Below, one piece after another: positions 11,947 to 24,134 of a stretch of 64,000 bases of DNA; position 1 is the stretch's first letter, and each line of letters starts with the position of its first letter. The stretch is from contig NC_088301.1 of the NCBI RefSeq assembly GCF_032854445.1, forward strand, positions 2,544,001 to 2,608,000. The letters run 5' to 3'. Under the pieces are notes generated by a model, which was given only the letters and a program-made list of their open reading frames with translations, made no database searches and was not told where the DNA came from. A program made the translations under genes and the position numbers. Source of the stretch: Liolophura sinensis. Its lineage: Eukaryota > Mollusca > Polyplacophora > Chitonida > Chitonidae.

Positions 11947-12096
11947 CTTGTCAGGTTCTGTTGCAGACACCGATGAACATGTACCGTGTAAATCGTCCGG
12001 TTCAGCGTGAGTATAGAAACTCCCAACAGTGTGGTATGTAAACAGACTGCTTGCTATCACGTTGATGCACGTGATAATATCGCGAAGGCAGTTCAC
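11947..12096 (-). CDS. Candidate internal exon, 50 codons, unrecognised
   Basis: On the minus strand the acceptor cgtcattctctag precedes a 150-bp open stretch that ends at a donor GACAAG/GTAACG. It is phase 0 at both ends. The residues (for example YTHAEPDDLHGTCSSVSATE) have balanced polar composition, unlike the hydrophobic chance frames nearby. It could belong to the same minus-strand transcript as the candidate exons at 15-16.5 kb, but the phases at 15125 and 12096 do not join directly. I do not recognise the family. Confidence 0.25.
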
Positions 12097-12100
12097 CTAG

Positions 12101-13979
12101 AGAATGACGAAAGCTTGGCTGAGAGTCTGAAATGGTAAGTTACCAAGGCAACAGCACAAAACTGTTAACGGCCCGGGGCGGAGCGTATAACGTACAGTTA
12201 GGACTGTCACAGTGGTTGAAGCTTGTGACATAGCGAGATGTCCACTAGAGATCGAATCGCGCCGCCTTATCTGGAGAGCAAGTCAGTCACACACAAACCC
12301 GCAGAAAACGACAGACGCCACCATCCTGTGGTTACGTGAGCACTTTCTGTAGGTCGACTTACACCCACTGTAATTACATCTCAGTATACTAGATAGTAGG
12401 CAATAATGTTAGGAAGTTCGGACACAAGAAGCATCTGTATAGTAACCACATAAAAACTAACAACAGAGGAACAAATTAACCACAGACCTAGTATACAGCG
12501 TCTTACAAGTGGTCACATACATCTGGCTATCTTTTGGCAATTCTCTTTTTAGGAAGAAAGTAGTCCGTGGCGTTGCTTCCCCGATGCATTCAGTAGACAT
12601 CCTGGATTTTGGTAGCAATGTGGACATTCATGGTTGACGTGCCCCGAAAGGAGGATGGTGGCAGTGGGATAACTATTACACCGGAACCTCCACCATTTTA
12701 TCAATAGACGTTTTGATCAGGCGACTTGGCGTAGCTTGTTACAGGGCATGATGTATTGCCACTTTTAGACGTACTTCCCTTCTGGCCCTGAGCCACCGGT
12801 TGTAGTCTGGTCTAATCAACGGCCTTTAAAAGGTCTTAGCTATAAGCTGTCGTGTATCCACACTTGTTGATCTGGTTCTAGAACCAAAACTGTTCACATT
12901 AAAATACCAAACCGATTTCCAGTGCATCTTGGCAACTTTCGAATTTGTAACTGACTTAAATCTTTTGATGTGCTTCATGCTTTGAAACACTTAAAAATGT
13001 CCATTGTTCACTTTTTGCGTGTGTGTTTTTTCTTAAAATTTTAATAGAACTGTATGCAGTGTATCTATCAATATATGTTTTTTAAAAATAAAGATAATCC
13101 CCTCCGGTGTTGTTTTTGTCGGCGAAGATTTTTGGACATATATTACCACACAGATGGTCTGGCAACAAACCGTTCTGCCGTTGTGATTGCATTCACACTG
13201 AACGGTGAACTCACAGTTTATCTCCCAGCCTGAACTGAACCATTGGCTGCATTACCGTTAAAAGCTGCTATCAATTAGTATATTTATTGTCTATGATGAG
13301 CAGCATTCTCTAGCCTTTGTCGGTTTCAATATTTGAAGGTTAGGAGGGATAAAACTGCATACTTCTCCCTATCGGGTTGACTAGGTGCTCGAGGCAAAGA
13401 TAGATGATCAACGACAGTCCCCTGGTCATATCTCGCCGTTCTTTGTGCCAAGAGTGGAGAATAAGTAACCATGGGATCCGTGCAAACATTACAGATCACT
13501 ATCTATTCGTGTAAAATGATCTCCGGCTGCCCGAAGTAACCTACTACCATTACTGCGTGTTTACAGATATCATCATGCCATAAATAAATGAAGGATGATA
13601 CATATACGTGACTCGGTCCAATAGCAAACGTACTGAGTGCTGCACCGATGGTTAAGGGTTGTATTACGCTGTATAAAAACGTGCGTCTTAATAGTAAAAT
13701 ACCTCAGATGTGAAAAGTGAATAATTTGATTTTTATTAAACAATGTGTTGGCTAGGCACCAGTCTCGTATTACTTGGATCTGTTGTATTTGGTGAAATCA
13801 AAACTAAACCAAACAAGGATAGAAAAGCTGTACTCCAGCACAATTGTCCTATGAACATCGTGCACAATAACCAAGATCAACCTTGACACCCTTAATTGTC
13901 CACAATAATTCTCCGGGCACAACTGTCGATATCAAAGTGGCTTAGGGAGAATACTACAGCTCTACAGGCCTCAAGGTAC
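12101..13979. other. No feature recognised
   Basis: No open frame of note, no SINE and no clear repeat. The left end of the degenerate 25-bp array may begin as early as about 13860. Confidence 0.35.
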
Positions 13980-14458
13980 AATCACCCAGATCACTCCAGG
14001 CACCATTGTCCAGAGCAGCAATGCGTAGTCAGCATTAGGCGCAATTGCCTGCATCAGCATTAGGCACAACTACCCAGCTCAACATCAGACACGATTCCTT
14101 CGATCAGCATTAGGCACAATATGCCTACATCAGCATTAGGCACAATTGCCTGCATCAGCATTAAGCACGAGTGCCTCGTTCAGCATTAGGCACTATTGCT
14201 TGAATTAGCATTAGGGACAATATGCCTGGATCAGTATTAGGCATAATTACCTGGATCAGCGTTAGGCACTATTGCCTGGATCAGCATTAGACACAAATGC
14301 CTGGATCAGCATTAGGCATTATTACCTGGATCAACATTAGGTAGAATTACCTGTATCGGCTTAAGGCACAACTACCCAGCTCAACATCAGGCACAATTGT
14401 CTGGATCAGCATTAGGCATAATTGACCGGATCAACATTAGGCATAATTGCCTGGAACC
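13980..14458 (+). repeat. Degenerate 25-bp tandem repeat
   Basis: Units centre on CAGCATTAGGCACAATTGCC followed by TG(C/G)AT. About eighteen units can be followed with frequent substitutions and one-to-two-base length changes. There is no coding frame. Confidence 0.9.
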
Positions 14459-14906
14459 TGGTTTTGACCTCGGCAAGTTAGTTTGATTTTAGAATGGAAA
14501 AAAACATGGCTATAGCCTTTGACACTTCAATTTAAAAAGGTAAAGAAACAGTACCACATGAGCACATTCATATGAAATGCATTTGAAGCGCTTTATAATG
14601 GACATGTATTCTTCAGACTTGGTTTGTTCGTGCCAGGTGTGAAACCATTCAAATATATGTAATCATTGACTCAGTTCACAATTTTTCACATGACTAAAAT
14701 TTTCCACGTTGCTGTACACATTATCGTAAATATCATGTTACCCAGAATCACAAGTATATTTACCACATCATGGTAGAGCAGAATGTTAATGCCAATGTAG
14801 TAGCTGTACTAAACGATACACATACGCGTAGCCTTATCATTATTGGTTCGATCGAATTTTTGCTTCCGTGTTTTTGGAAGATGACGTCAGGTCGAAAATC
14901 AGGTTG

Positions 14907-15066
14907 AAGCCCAGCTCATTCTGGCTTCCTCTCCGGCCGTACGTGAGAAGGTCCAACAGCAACCTGCAGATGGTCGCGGGTTTCCCCCGGTTTCCTCCCA
15001 CCATAATGCTGGCCGCCGTCGTATAAGTAAAATATTCTTGAGTAAGGCGTAAATCAATTAAATAAA
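14907..15066 (+). repeat. SINE family 1, 5'-truncated
   Basis: The element begins within the body (TGGCTTCCTCTCCGGCCGTA) and continues through GTTTCCTCCCACCATAATGC and GTATAAGTAAAATATTCTTG to an AAATAAATG tail. The tRNA-like head is lost. Confidence 0.9.
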
Positions 15067-15124
15067 TGAAGAATTAAAAGATAATGTGTCTTCAGATCTG
15101 TACATGGAGCTAAAGTGTACATAC

Positions 15125-15261
15125 CTGTCAAGTTTCACGTTCTTGACAAGACTCTCGCTTTTTAAAATTACAAACCAGGTTGTCACCGTCAGCGTAATAA
15201 ATATCAGGTTTTTGCTGGACAGAAATGTGTCATAATATGGTATGATATCTTCATCTCGCAT
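15125..15261 (-). CDS. Candidate exon with start Met and strong donor, unrecognised
   Basis: On the minus strand an ATG opens 45 codons that end at a near-consensus donor, TTGACAG/GTATGTAC (intron begins at 15124). The peptide starts MRDEDIIPYYDTFLSSKN, followed by a hydrophobic segment (LIFITLTVTTWFVIL) and a basic end. The donor leaves two bases of a split codon. It may be a first coding exon or an internal exon of a membrane protein. I found no matching acceptor downstream. Confidence 0.25.
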
Positions 15262-15914
15262 AACAACGAAATGCGTGTAAACTTGTCATCAAAAACTTGT
15301 CAGTTCACCTAAATAGTCAAATTGTAATAATTTGATGGATATGATATTTAATTTTGAGCGAATAAGTACTAAAATATAAATTTTGACATAAGTAATCAAC
15401 ATCTGCTCTTGAATCTACTTGTCCTAACCTTTTTCTTTCATGCTATCGAAATTAAAAACCACTGTATGTGTAAATCCGAAGGGCTTTATATAGCGTAGAT
15501 ATCGTAGGCTTAGTTATACACCATTTTTTCTCCAAGTCATAAAGCTGACGAGTTTTGAGAACGTTTGTATATATTCCTAAGCAAAGCCTTAAGTAAAGTC
15601 AGGGCTTCACCAGCTTTATATCAGTAAACACCAGTTGCTATACTCGAGCGCTGTCCTCGTGTTTTTAGTGCTCGTGAAACGAAGCCTAATGTATATGACC
15701 TTCAAACAGAATACACAGAGAGTTAGTGACGTAAGCATGCACTCCTGATTATTGCTTGAAACTAAAAAGTAACTGATCCTCTAAATCAAAGGGAAAAAAT
15801 TGCTGTAAACTTAAATTGTATTAAGGCGTAAAGTGATTTCCAGAGGGCTAAATGTGGACACTGTACAGGGAATTATCCGCTCTGCTAGAACTCACAGCTG
15901 GCTGCTGTCACTCG

Positions 15915-16166
15915 TCATGGTAAAAGATCTACCCAGACTTGACTAAATATCCTTGTCATTCTTTTCTTAGCTTCCACATGTCTGCTATTATAATAACGAT
16001 CTTGATGTAAGAAGAATAGTATTGTGCTGAGCACAAATGGCAACCGAAACACAATATGTATACAACTGCCGCTAATGCAAATTAGATAGGACCAATTAAA
16101 TGTAGGTCTATTTATATTCGGTTTGCACTGAAAAACAGATATGTTTTGTGACGGATACCATTCTAT
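15915..16166 (-). CDS. Candidate terminal exon of a membrane protein, unrecognised
   Basis: The minus-strand acceptor catgtctcgtgtttttcag is strong and is followed by 83 open codons and a TGA. The peptide begins IEWYPSQNISVFQCK and has an Asn-Ile-Ser sequon. It then has one or two hydrophobic stretches (SYLICISGSCIHIVF, LPFVLSTILFFL) and a basic segment (HVEAKKRMTRIF), ending VWVDLLP. The composition looks like protein rather than noise. The ending shares an RI-x-x-x-V-W-x-D pattern with the exon at 44210-44598. The hydrophobic frame just upstream (16338-16571) may be its preceding exon, but I see no good donor joining them. Confidence 0.3.
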   Translation of the reverse strand: MEWYPSQNISVFQCKPNINRPTFNWSYLICISGSCIHIVFRLPFVLSTILFFLHQDRYYNSRHVEAKKRMTRIFSQVWVDLLP

Positions 16167-16337
16167 CTGAAAAACACGAGACATGCGGTCATCTTCCAAC
16201 TACTCAACATGGCAAACTAGAGACCACATGCAAAATGCAGAAATAGTATACTATAACAGCTCCTATATTTAACGTATGACCAAATAAATAGATCAAGCTA
16301 CTTTAAACGTTCAGTGTCCACATTTATTATTTATTCA

Positions 16338-16571
16338 TTATTCGATAACCCTGTATGTATGGTCACAGTGAAATAATAAAATTATAAATGGGCACATAAT
16401 TCCGAGCCAAAACTTAATGTCGATGATTAACAAAGCTGATATTATGCATATCTTCCAACAACACTCAATAATCTCCACTAAAACACACATATACGCCTTT
16501 TCTGTTTCTACTGACCCATAGTTCAGTACCGGTAGTGCAAAATAAACCAAAACGACAAAAATCATGTCCAA
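16338..16571 (-). CDS. Hydrophobic frame, possible exon of the same minus-strand gene
   Basis: Seventy-seven codons from an ATG contain about three hydrophobic segments (for example MIFVVLVYFALPVL and FWLGIMCPFIILLF), separated by short polar stretches. The frame remains open upstream of the ATG for about 15 codons. No good acceptor or donor is visible at either end, and AT-rich sequence favours hydrophobic frames, so this is tentative. Its only support is its position directly upstream of the better-supported exon at 15915-16166. Confidence 0.15.
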   Translation of the reverse strand: MDMIFVVLVYFALPVLNYGSVETEKAYMCVLVEIIECCWKICIISALLIIDIKFWLGIMCPFIILLFHCDHTYRVIE

Positions 16572-16724
16572 TTTCTCAATGAAACGATTTATTGCTCCAC
16601 ATATGGTTGTGGTATCAGATCAGTGAAGAACCGTGGATATAGTTTCTTCAAATTAGTTGAAGCTCATGAAGGCGTAGATTCATAGTACTAATCTGTAAGA
16701 TTTTGTAACGATTATGAAAATCTT

Positions 16725-16825
16725 TTATTCATAATTGAATATTAAATACAATTTTATTTTGAAAATTGACATAATATTATATTGAATATAGATATAATAT
16801 AATATTGAATATTAAAAAAATATTA
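16725..16825. repeat. AT-rich quasi-palindromic stretch
   Basis: Repeated TTGAATATTAAA and ATAATATTATATTGAATATA words overlap their own complements. The block is nearly pure A/T and could form hairpins. No other function is suggested. Confidence 0.6.
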
Positions 16826-16966
16826 AACACATTCTGGGGAATGTCGTCGACTACGGAAAGGTAAGAAGGCTTATAGTAATCCAGCATATCGCTCGATATC
16901 CCAGCATGTACCCAAACATCATGCTGTGTCCAAAAATATTCAGGAATACTTCACTTAAGTATGACC

Positions 16967-17307
16967 GGCCCGGATAGCACAGTTGGTAGAGCGTCCGCTT
17001 CGGGACCGGTAGATCCAGGATCAATCCTTGATCGAGTCACACCTAACACTTTAAAAGAGGAAGTTGTAACTTCCTCGCTTCACGTTCGGCATGAAGGGGA
17101 TAGTGCAACGACTGGGTGACCCGTATCAGTATAATGGCTCGGGCGGGGCGGTTTACTCGCCTTCGGTAAGTCGTCTCAGCACTAAAATAAAATCCGTCCT
17201 GCAACAAGGAGGCACATTTCACGTACATTCACCCTAAGGATTCCTTCGTCGTCATATGACTGAAAAATTGTTGAGTACGACGTTAAACCCCAAGCACTCA
17301 CTCACTT
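16967..17307 (+). repeat. SINE family 2, near full length
   Basis: The 5' end is tRNA-like, with GGATAGCACAGTTGGTAGAG as an A box and a B-box-like GGATCAATCC. A body follows with TAACTTCCTCGCTTCACG and GTATCAGTATAATGGCTCGG. The 3' end reads GTCGTCATATGACTGAAAAA, then a GACGTTAAACCCC block and a CACTCACTCAC tail. A second copy lies at 52808-53160. Confidence 0.9.
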
Positions 17308-17394
17308 GAGTATGCAATATGGCTTTTAAACACAAATATTGTCGCAAAAATAAGGAGGAAAAGTGGTCCTGTCATAATTCCATTTACCCGGTGG

Positions 17395-17822
17395 CGTCAG
17401 TGTTTCCGTGCGGCTGAGCAACTAATCCGCAACTTGGTCAGAGCTATCAGTATCACAAAGGAAAATTTCAAAATCGTTAAATATGGGTTCCAAATACATA
17501 CCGCTGTCGCATAGCCGGGAACACAAACAATCAAAGAACTTAAAAAGCAGATAGAGTGTGAAATTAAGACGGAATCGAACAAAGAGAAACTCTCCAACAG
17601 TTTTCAGTGATGTTGGAAAAGTGCAAGGTATGTTCTAAATGAAAGACTGAAATCAGCATTCAAATCGTGTACGATGCAAGTATATAAGTTGTCGATAATG
17701 AAATATGTATCCCGTGTCGCTGGGCTTTGAAATTGCAGCTGTGGCGATCTCATTGAAGAAGATGCATAATTATACTGTCCCTGGCCCCTAGGTATTACCT
17801 TTATATAAGTCAAACAAGACAT
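17395..17822 (-). other. Two adjoining minus-strand frames, possible degenerate exon
   Basis: From about 17720 to 17513 one frame can be read through a single TGA (at about 17606) to a good donor GACAGCG/GTATGTAT. The peptide before the stop (DTYFIIDNLYTCIVHDLN) and after it (LFDSVLISHSICFLSSLI) could be parts of one membrane protein. If so it would lie upstream of the candidate exons at 16.5-15.1 kb, and the stop would make it a pseudogene. I do not recognise it. Confidence 0.15.
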
Positions 17823-18070
17823 TCAAATTGTGCACAATTCTGGTTTATAAGTTGTCGTGAATCAAAAATGCTCCCATTTCTCCAGTGTACCCCACTATCA
17901 CTATGCAATAAATAAATATCATTGGATGTGGAGTTAAATGAGCAAAAGACAAAAAATCTAAATCACGAGATTGTTGGTACATGTGCCTCTTTCATACAGT
18001 GAGAAACACGGTGCCATATTTAGACGCTTCACAATACTCGACAGCGCGGTCCTATCATCACTGCTGTACA

Positions 18071-18164
18071 CGGGAACAAAACCGTAAGACAAGCTGGAAT
18101 AACGGTCCCCCTCAACACGGTCTCTCTCCCTGACCGTGTGGTGTTCGGATTTCACAGTGCTGGA
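18071..18164 (+). repeat. Short dispersed repeat, inverted partner at 20895-20991
   Basis: The block GGGAACAAAACCGTAAGACA through GACCGTGTGGTGTTCGGATT to CACAGTGCTGGAT matches the reverse complement of 20895-20991 with few differences. One frame is free of stops in both copies (it contains TVRQA and VVFGFHSAG). Confidence 0.8.
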
Positions 18165-18273
18165 TTCTCCCACCACAATGCTGGTCGCTACCGTATAAGT
18201 AAAATTTATAAGTATAAGTGAAACTTATTTTCTTGAGAACAGCGTAAAATACCAATCAGATACATAAATAAAT
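18165..18273 (+). repeat. SINE family 1, 3' end with internal duplication
   Basis: TCTCCCACCACAATGCTGGT and ACCGTATAAGTAAAAT are followed by a partly repeated TATAAGTATAAGTGAAACTT, then TTCTTGAGAACAGCGTAAAA and an AAATAAAT tail. It directly abuts the short repeat at 18071-18164, which may be the 5' part of a chimeric element. Confidence 0.8.
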
Positions 18274-19566
18274 CTAAGTACTTCGGACTATTACCTAAAT
18301 GCACTTTGGTGGGAGACTGGGGTTTTGAAGAAAATTATTATGAAGACTGGTAATCAAGACCGTGCCGGTATAAATTTTGTAATGTTACAACGTGTTGCCT
18401 GTTTGATCGATATGAAAAAAAAATATACGTTGACAACATTGCTCTCACATGGACTTTGATTTCGTGCGTCTGAACGATAAATTCTATTCATGGCGAGTAG
18501 AGACCACCTAATCAGGTCGCTCCATCAGTGACGGGATACCTGGTATATGTATATCTCGTCACTGACAAAACAAAGGCATTAGTCGAGCTGTGTTAACACA
18601 ACCAAATGGATCTCTACCTCGCTCTGTTAACTTTGAATATCTCCGAGACACCATTACGGAACACTTGGTTTAGTAGTACCGTTGGGAACTGTAAAACTAA
18701 TATATTTATTAAGCCGGGCAATCTTCTTCCGGCGTGTCCGGAAGAAAGCTTCCTGACCTTTAACAACAGTGGTCTATATCCGCTGTTACTCACGCTTTTG
18801 TGTTGTTATGAGGCTCTGTCTTACCCAGGACCGAGCTAGAGGGCCTGGGCTGGGCAATATTCTGTCGAATGACACTTACATTAACATCGGCAAAATGACC
18901 CAGAAACTTTGAGAAATGTAAGGAAGGCAAAAGCTCAGAAATACAACTCCTTACACGCTGCACGGGCATTGTAATAGGCTCGTTAAACCGATTGTGTGAC
19001 ACTTTGTATTGAACTGGGATGCTTCTGCTATAGTTTTGTCAAAGATATATTATTGTTATGTCCATAAGACAGTTCTTAATGTGTTTCTGTGGTAGAATAC
19101 GTCTTCTATAACGGTAAACAAAAACATGCTTTGTTGTAACGTTCTCGTGACTTTTTTTTTCAGATAAATCTATGATAAATTTTCTGCTAGTTTTCACTGC
19201 ATATGAGCTTTTAAAGCTTCTTCCTGGCACCTTCCGGTGTTAAGGCGATGATTAATTGGCACAAAAGCAAACCCTCGAGAAATATCACTGCGGATTAAGT
19301 GCATTGGTCGATTTACCTAATGACATGGCGCCTGGGTAAATACGGGCTCTTCTGGACCTTCTGGGACAGGATTTTCCTGGGATGGCGTGTCTGTAAAACG
19401 GTGTGGCAGTCTAAACAAAATACACTTTCCTGTAAAAATTAGCCTTACATCAAGCAGGATAATCCTTAGAAGTAGTGCCGTCTTCCTCTTTAGCAACAAA
19501 TAAAATGTACCTACTTTGATATGAACGAAAGCGTGAGAACAAGGCTTTGAAATTTGTTTGTTTTGA
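18274..19566. other. No feature recognised
   Basis: Several 60-80 codon frames occur on both strands, none with a recognisable motif. A short perfect hairpin, CTTCCGG-CGTGT-CCGGAAG, lies near 18726-18744. Confidence 0.35.
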
Positions 19567-19598
19567 GAGGGGGATGGGGGGTGGGGGTGGCGGGGGAA
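19567..19598 (+). other. G-rich tract with quadruplex potential
   Basis: Five or more runs of four to six G are separated by single A, T or C bases. This meets the simple rule for intramolecular G-quadruplex formation on the plus strand. Confidence 0.6.
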
Positions 19599-20395
19599 GA
19601 TAAAACATAAATTCCCAGCTGAAACATTGTGATATGACAACCAAAACCATCAGTGACATCAGTACTAATCAATGCTCCGTAACAAAATTACGGATTAATT
19701 CTCACATCAGCACGTAGATTTTCCACTAAATACGATGACCAGCCGAACAGATGGTATCGTTAAAATATTTTTTGATTTTATGGGGAATCAAAAACTGCTC
19801 CCTTTACAACACAGTACAACATCCAAATGGGTCTAAGTTCCTCTTGTTGTAACAGAATCAGGATGTGACGTTGGCTAGTAAAGTTAATTCCATTAATCTT
19901 ACTAAAAGTCAGGCCCAGAGGTCAAAGGTGGTGTGGCATATTTTAATGGCCTACTTCGTGTTCCCGTGTAGTGCACACAGCCCCTGGCACCGTTTCAACA
20001 GACGAGTAATGACTTTTACTCTGCCCTTTCGGACCAAGAAGACAACAAAAACGATGGCATTGTATAACTGCTCCAACTAAAATTGATTCACCTATTCCTT
20101 TTTGTCAAATAGTTCATTATAAAATCCTGAATGCCCGAAGCCACATGTGAGAAAAGTGGACTTCGCAGTTAGGAGATTGTCCAGTACGCTTTATGAGGTG
20201 GCAGATCAGTACAACCATCTAATGGCGCTGCTCAGCAGTTTTCATTAGCTTCCCTAATTAAACGGAAGGTGGGTTATTCCAACACGTTAGTTTTGATGGA
20301 AAATTGTAGAAACAGTTTTATTTATATTGTCATCGCATTTTACCTTGAAAAATACCATATATATTGTATTTATGGGTTTACTTTTTTAGGTTTAT

Positions 20396-20427
20396 ATTAT
20401 TATTGTTGTTGTTGTTATTGTTATTGA
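20396..20427 (+). repeat. TTG/TTA trinucleotide microsatellite
   Basis: About ten trinucleotide units of TTG with a few TTA variants run in tandem. Confidence 0.85.
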
Positions 20428-20894
20428 GTTGATGTCATTTATCCTTGAAGTGATTTCTGATGCTAGTTTATTGGTTCGCGTTTAGAATTAAATTATAAGA
20501 TTTGTTGTTATCACTTGAGTCTGGCATGAGGAAATTCCTTCTAATTCGCTGCTAAGACTGGCGCCTCTGCGTGTGATTGCGTCCCCAATGTTTTAGTATA
20601 TTCACCAACAACATTAACTTGTCGTCTGTAGACTATATCAACACAGAGCACAACAGGAGAAAATGAAGCAGCAAATCCATAGAATTACAGTAACCCACAG
20701 CCACAGTTAAGACCACTTACCTTTTAAAAGCTTTACCTTTCAGATGGACAGGATTAACTTCCACATTAAAACACCGAGCCCTGAAATAAGAAAGCTTTGA
20801 TAGCTGTGTATGGCAGACCTACGTCCACGATAACTGTGCCGAGGAGAAGTGTAATGTCGTGTCAGTTAGGAGCGGCTACCAAACGTGGTTCCTA

Positions 20895-20991
20895 ATCCAG
20901 CACTGTGAAATCCGAACACCACAAGGTCAGGGAGAGAGACCGTGTTGAGGGGGACCGTTATTTGAGCTTGTCTTACAGTTTTGTTCCCGAT
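20895..20991 (-). repeat. Inverted partner of the 18071-18164 repeat
   Basis: Read on the minus strand it repeats GGGAACAAAACTGTAAGACA through GTTCGGATTTCACAGTGCTG. Here no SINE tail follows, so the shared unit ends at the GTGCTGGAT boundary. Confidence 0.8.
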
Positions 20992-22479
20992 GCACCGGGA
21001 ATGAAAATCCGTTCTTCTTCCTGCATTGGTATTATTCCCAGTAAACATCCATGGGTTAGCTTATGAACATGTATACTTTTACGAACTCTTGACGTTGGTA
21101 TGGCCCACCAAATTCGTTATGTATTAGTTCTATTAGGCGAGGCAAGCAGAAGCGAATCTTTACTGATACTTCATTAACTGCGCTGTCCTTGCGCTCATGT
21201 CTACGACAGACGGCGTGATCGACCCATTGTCACTGCGGGCTTATTTTTATAAATAATACTCTTTGACATCATGACAAAACGATGGTTCCGCCAATCTTTC
21301 AACGAGGCACGTCTTTTGAATGGTTACTCATTAACTCATAACACAATTAAAAATGGTATGTGTTCTGCCGGCAACGCCGCCCATGCACTTTCAGTTGAAA
21401 CATGGTGCCAACATATCATTTTCGTCAGTGAAATATAATAAATTGATATTAACATAACTGCATTTTATTAACGGAATTCTGTTTAAAGTGAGGTAGTAGT
21501 GGAAATGTAAGTTGTTACAACGTAGATGGGCAGGTAGGATAAAACCGTCGCTGGACAAAAGGACCGACTTTATCAGTTAGGTGCAACCCAATTTCCCAAT
21601 TAATTATCAGACTGTCATAGCCCTTCTGGGTTTACTGTCTTACTAATGTCTTTTGTATCTTAGGCAAGTTTGGCTATGGTTGTGTTATGGTTTAACCTGG
21701 GTACTTTTCTCAGTCCATAAAACTTTCCGACTTAGACAAGTGAATTAAGACGTTACGTTAGATGCAAAGGAAACATAAATAATTGCAAGGACAAATAAAC
21801 AATGAATAGCAGTAATTCATTGGTTCCTAAATGCTTTTTCCATTTTCTTCATTTCTTATCAATGACGTCGGTACAAATGAAATATCAGGTTATTTTAGTA
21901 ATTTTACATTTAGAAGCCTGGTATGTCTATCAAATTTGAACACAACGAGAAAGAATGACCAATGAAAATGTCAGTGTGTCCACAGGACAAAATGGCAGTA
22001 GATGTTACTTAGAACTGACTGGTACACCTGCCCCCACTTAAAATAAGGCTATTGGATTAACCCGGAGATTACACGATCACTTTATTAGATTACCACAAGA
22101 GAAAGGCCAAGATTACTCCAGGCTACAGGCTGTTAGTGACGCCTTTTATCGGTAAAGATATTCCTGGCGATTTCGAGCGACACATACTGAAGTAATGTCT
22201 GACAACCGAACAGATGGATATCCGGAACTTTTCATGCCGTGGATAGGCAGGCAGAAGTGATACCCGAAGAGAGAGAGTAGATGTATAGTCTTTGTGATCG
22301 AATAAAGTTAATCTTTTTGCTCCCTTTTCACATGTCCTATGTTTTTCTTAAACTGTTCATAACGCCGTTGTAGACTCTCGGACTCACTGTTAAGAGACGT
22401 TTACTTTCTGTCTCTCATGCCTGAGGTGTAGACTCATGAGTTCAATGTCGCGGGGTCAAGGCTATATGGTATGAACTCC
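20992..22479. other. No feature recognised
   Basis: No open frame of note and no repeat was seen. Confidence 0.35.
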
Positions 22480-23822
22480 CATTTAATACAATGCTCTGAA
22501 TTGCTGTCTCAGAGCTTTGTTTTGCAATGTACAGTGTTTGTCGTTACATTTCTTTGACTCGTTATCTCACAGCTCCATTTTACAGTTTAGAGGGTTAATT
22601 GATATAATACTTCGACTTGCTGTCGCACAGCTCCATTTTACAGCATAGAAGGTTTGTCGTTACAATACTTTGCCTCGTTGTCTCACAGCTCTATTTTACA
22701 GTATAAAGGGTTTGTCATTACAATACTTTGACTCACTGTCTCACAGCTCCATTTCACAGTCTACAGAGTTTGTCACTACAATACCTTGTCTCTCTTCTGA
22801 CATCTCTATTTTACAGTCTAGAGGGTTTGTCGATACTGTACCTTGTCACGCTGCCTCACAGCTATATTTCAAACCCTAGAGGATTTTTCTTTACAGTACT
22901 TTCATTCGTTGTCTCATAGCCCTATATTAAGGTCTAGAGGGTTTGTCGTTAGAATACTTCGGCTCGTTGTCTGACAGCTCTATTTTGAAGTCTAGAGGCT
23001 TTGTTGTTACCATACCTTGACTTGCTGTTTCACAGCTCCATTTTACAGTCTAGAGGGTTTGTCGTTACAATATGTTGATTCAGTGTTTCACAGCTCTATT
23101 TTGAAGTCTAGAAGCTTTGTCGTCACAATACTTTGACTCGTTTTCTCATTTTTGAAGTCTAGAAGCTGTGTCGTTACAATACCTTGACTCCCTGTCTCAT
23201 AGCACTTTTTTTTCAGTTTAAAGGGTTTTCGCTGCAATACCTTGTCTCGCTGTCTCATAACACTATTTTACAGTCTAGAGAGTTTGTCGCTACAATACTT
23301 TGGCTCGTTTTCTCACAACTCTATTTTGAGGCCTAGAAGCTTTGTCGTTACAATACCTTAACTTACTGTCTCACAGCTCTATTTTACAGTCTAGAGGGTT
23401 TGTCGCCACACTACCTGGTCTGGCTGTCACAGCTATATTTTAAAGCCTAGAGGGTTTGTCGTTACAATATTTTGACTTGTTGTCTAAAAGCTCTATTTTA
23501 CAGCCTAGAGGGTCTGTCGTTACAATACTTTGACACGTTGTCTCACGGCTATATTTTAAAGTCTAGAGGGTTTGACGTTAGAATACTTTGACTCGTTGTT
23601 TCACAGGTCTATATTAAAATTCTAGAAAGTTTATAGTTTTAACACCCTGACACTTTGTCTCACAGCTCTATTTTAAAGTCTAGAGAGTGTTGTTACAATA
23701 CTTTGAATCGTTGTCCGACAGCTCTATTTTGAAGCCTAGAGGATTTTGTCGTTGCAATACTTTGACTCGTTGTCTTACAACTCCGTTTTAAATTCTAGAG
23801 GGTTTATCGTTACAATACTACG
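22480..23822 (+). repeat. 58-bp satellite array, about 22 units
   Basis: The unit contains CTCACAGCTCTATTTTACAG, then TCTAGAGGGTTTGTCGTTAC, then AATACTTTGACTCGTTGT. Spacing of the TAGAGGG word is 57-58 bp, with occasional shortened units (for example near 23150). Units differ from each other by many substitutions, so the array is old. Confidence 0.93.
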
Positions 23823-24134
23823 TACTTTTATCTATCTAATGTTATTTTTCTGCAACGCAGCAATGACAAATGTTTGACCTACAGGATGGAGGTCAATTTT
23901 ACATTTGGGGCAAATAGAAGAGTCAGGGCTGAACCACCGACTTTTGGCCAGTTTCTGACAAAATCCCCCATTTGCGGTAAAGACCAGCAGACCATAATGT
24001 TGAAAGATATTTTTCAAGGGACATTGCGAGAGGTACATCAGAGTCCCAAAATGTACTGACTGGATGAAAGACAACATTCGTTGTTTTCACCCTCCAAATC
24101 CCTACCATGTGGCTTCAAAGTTTACACTTTCCTG

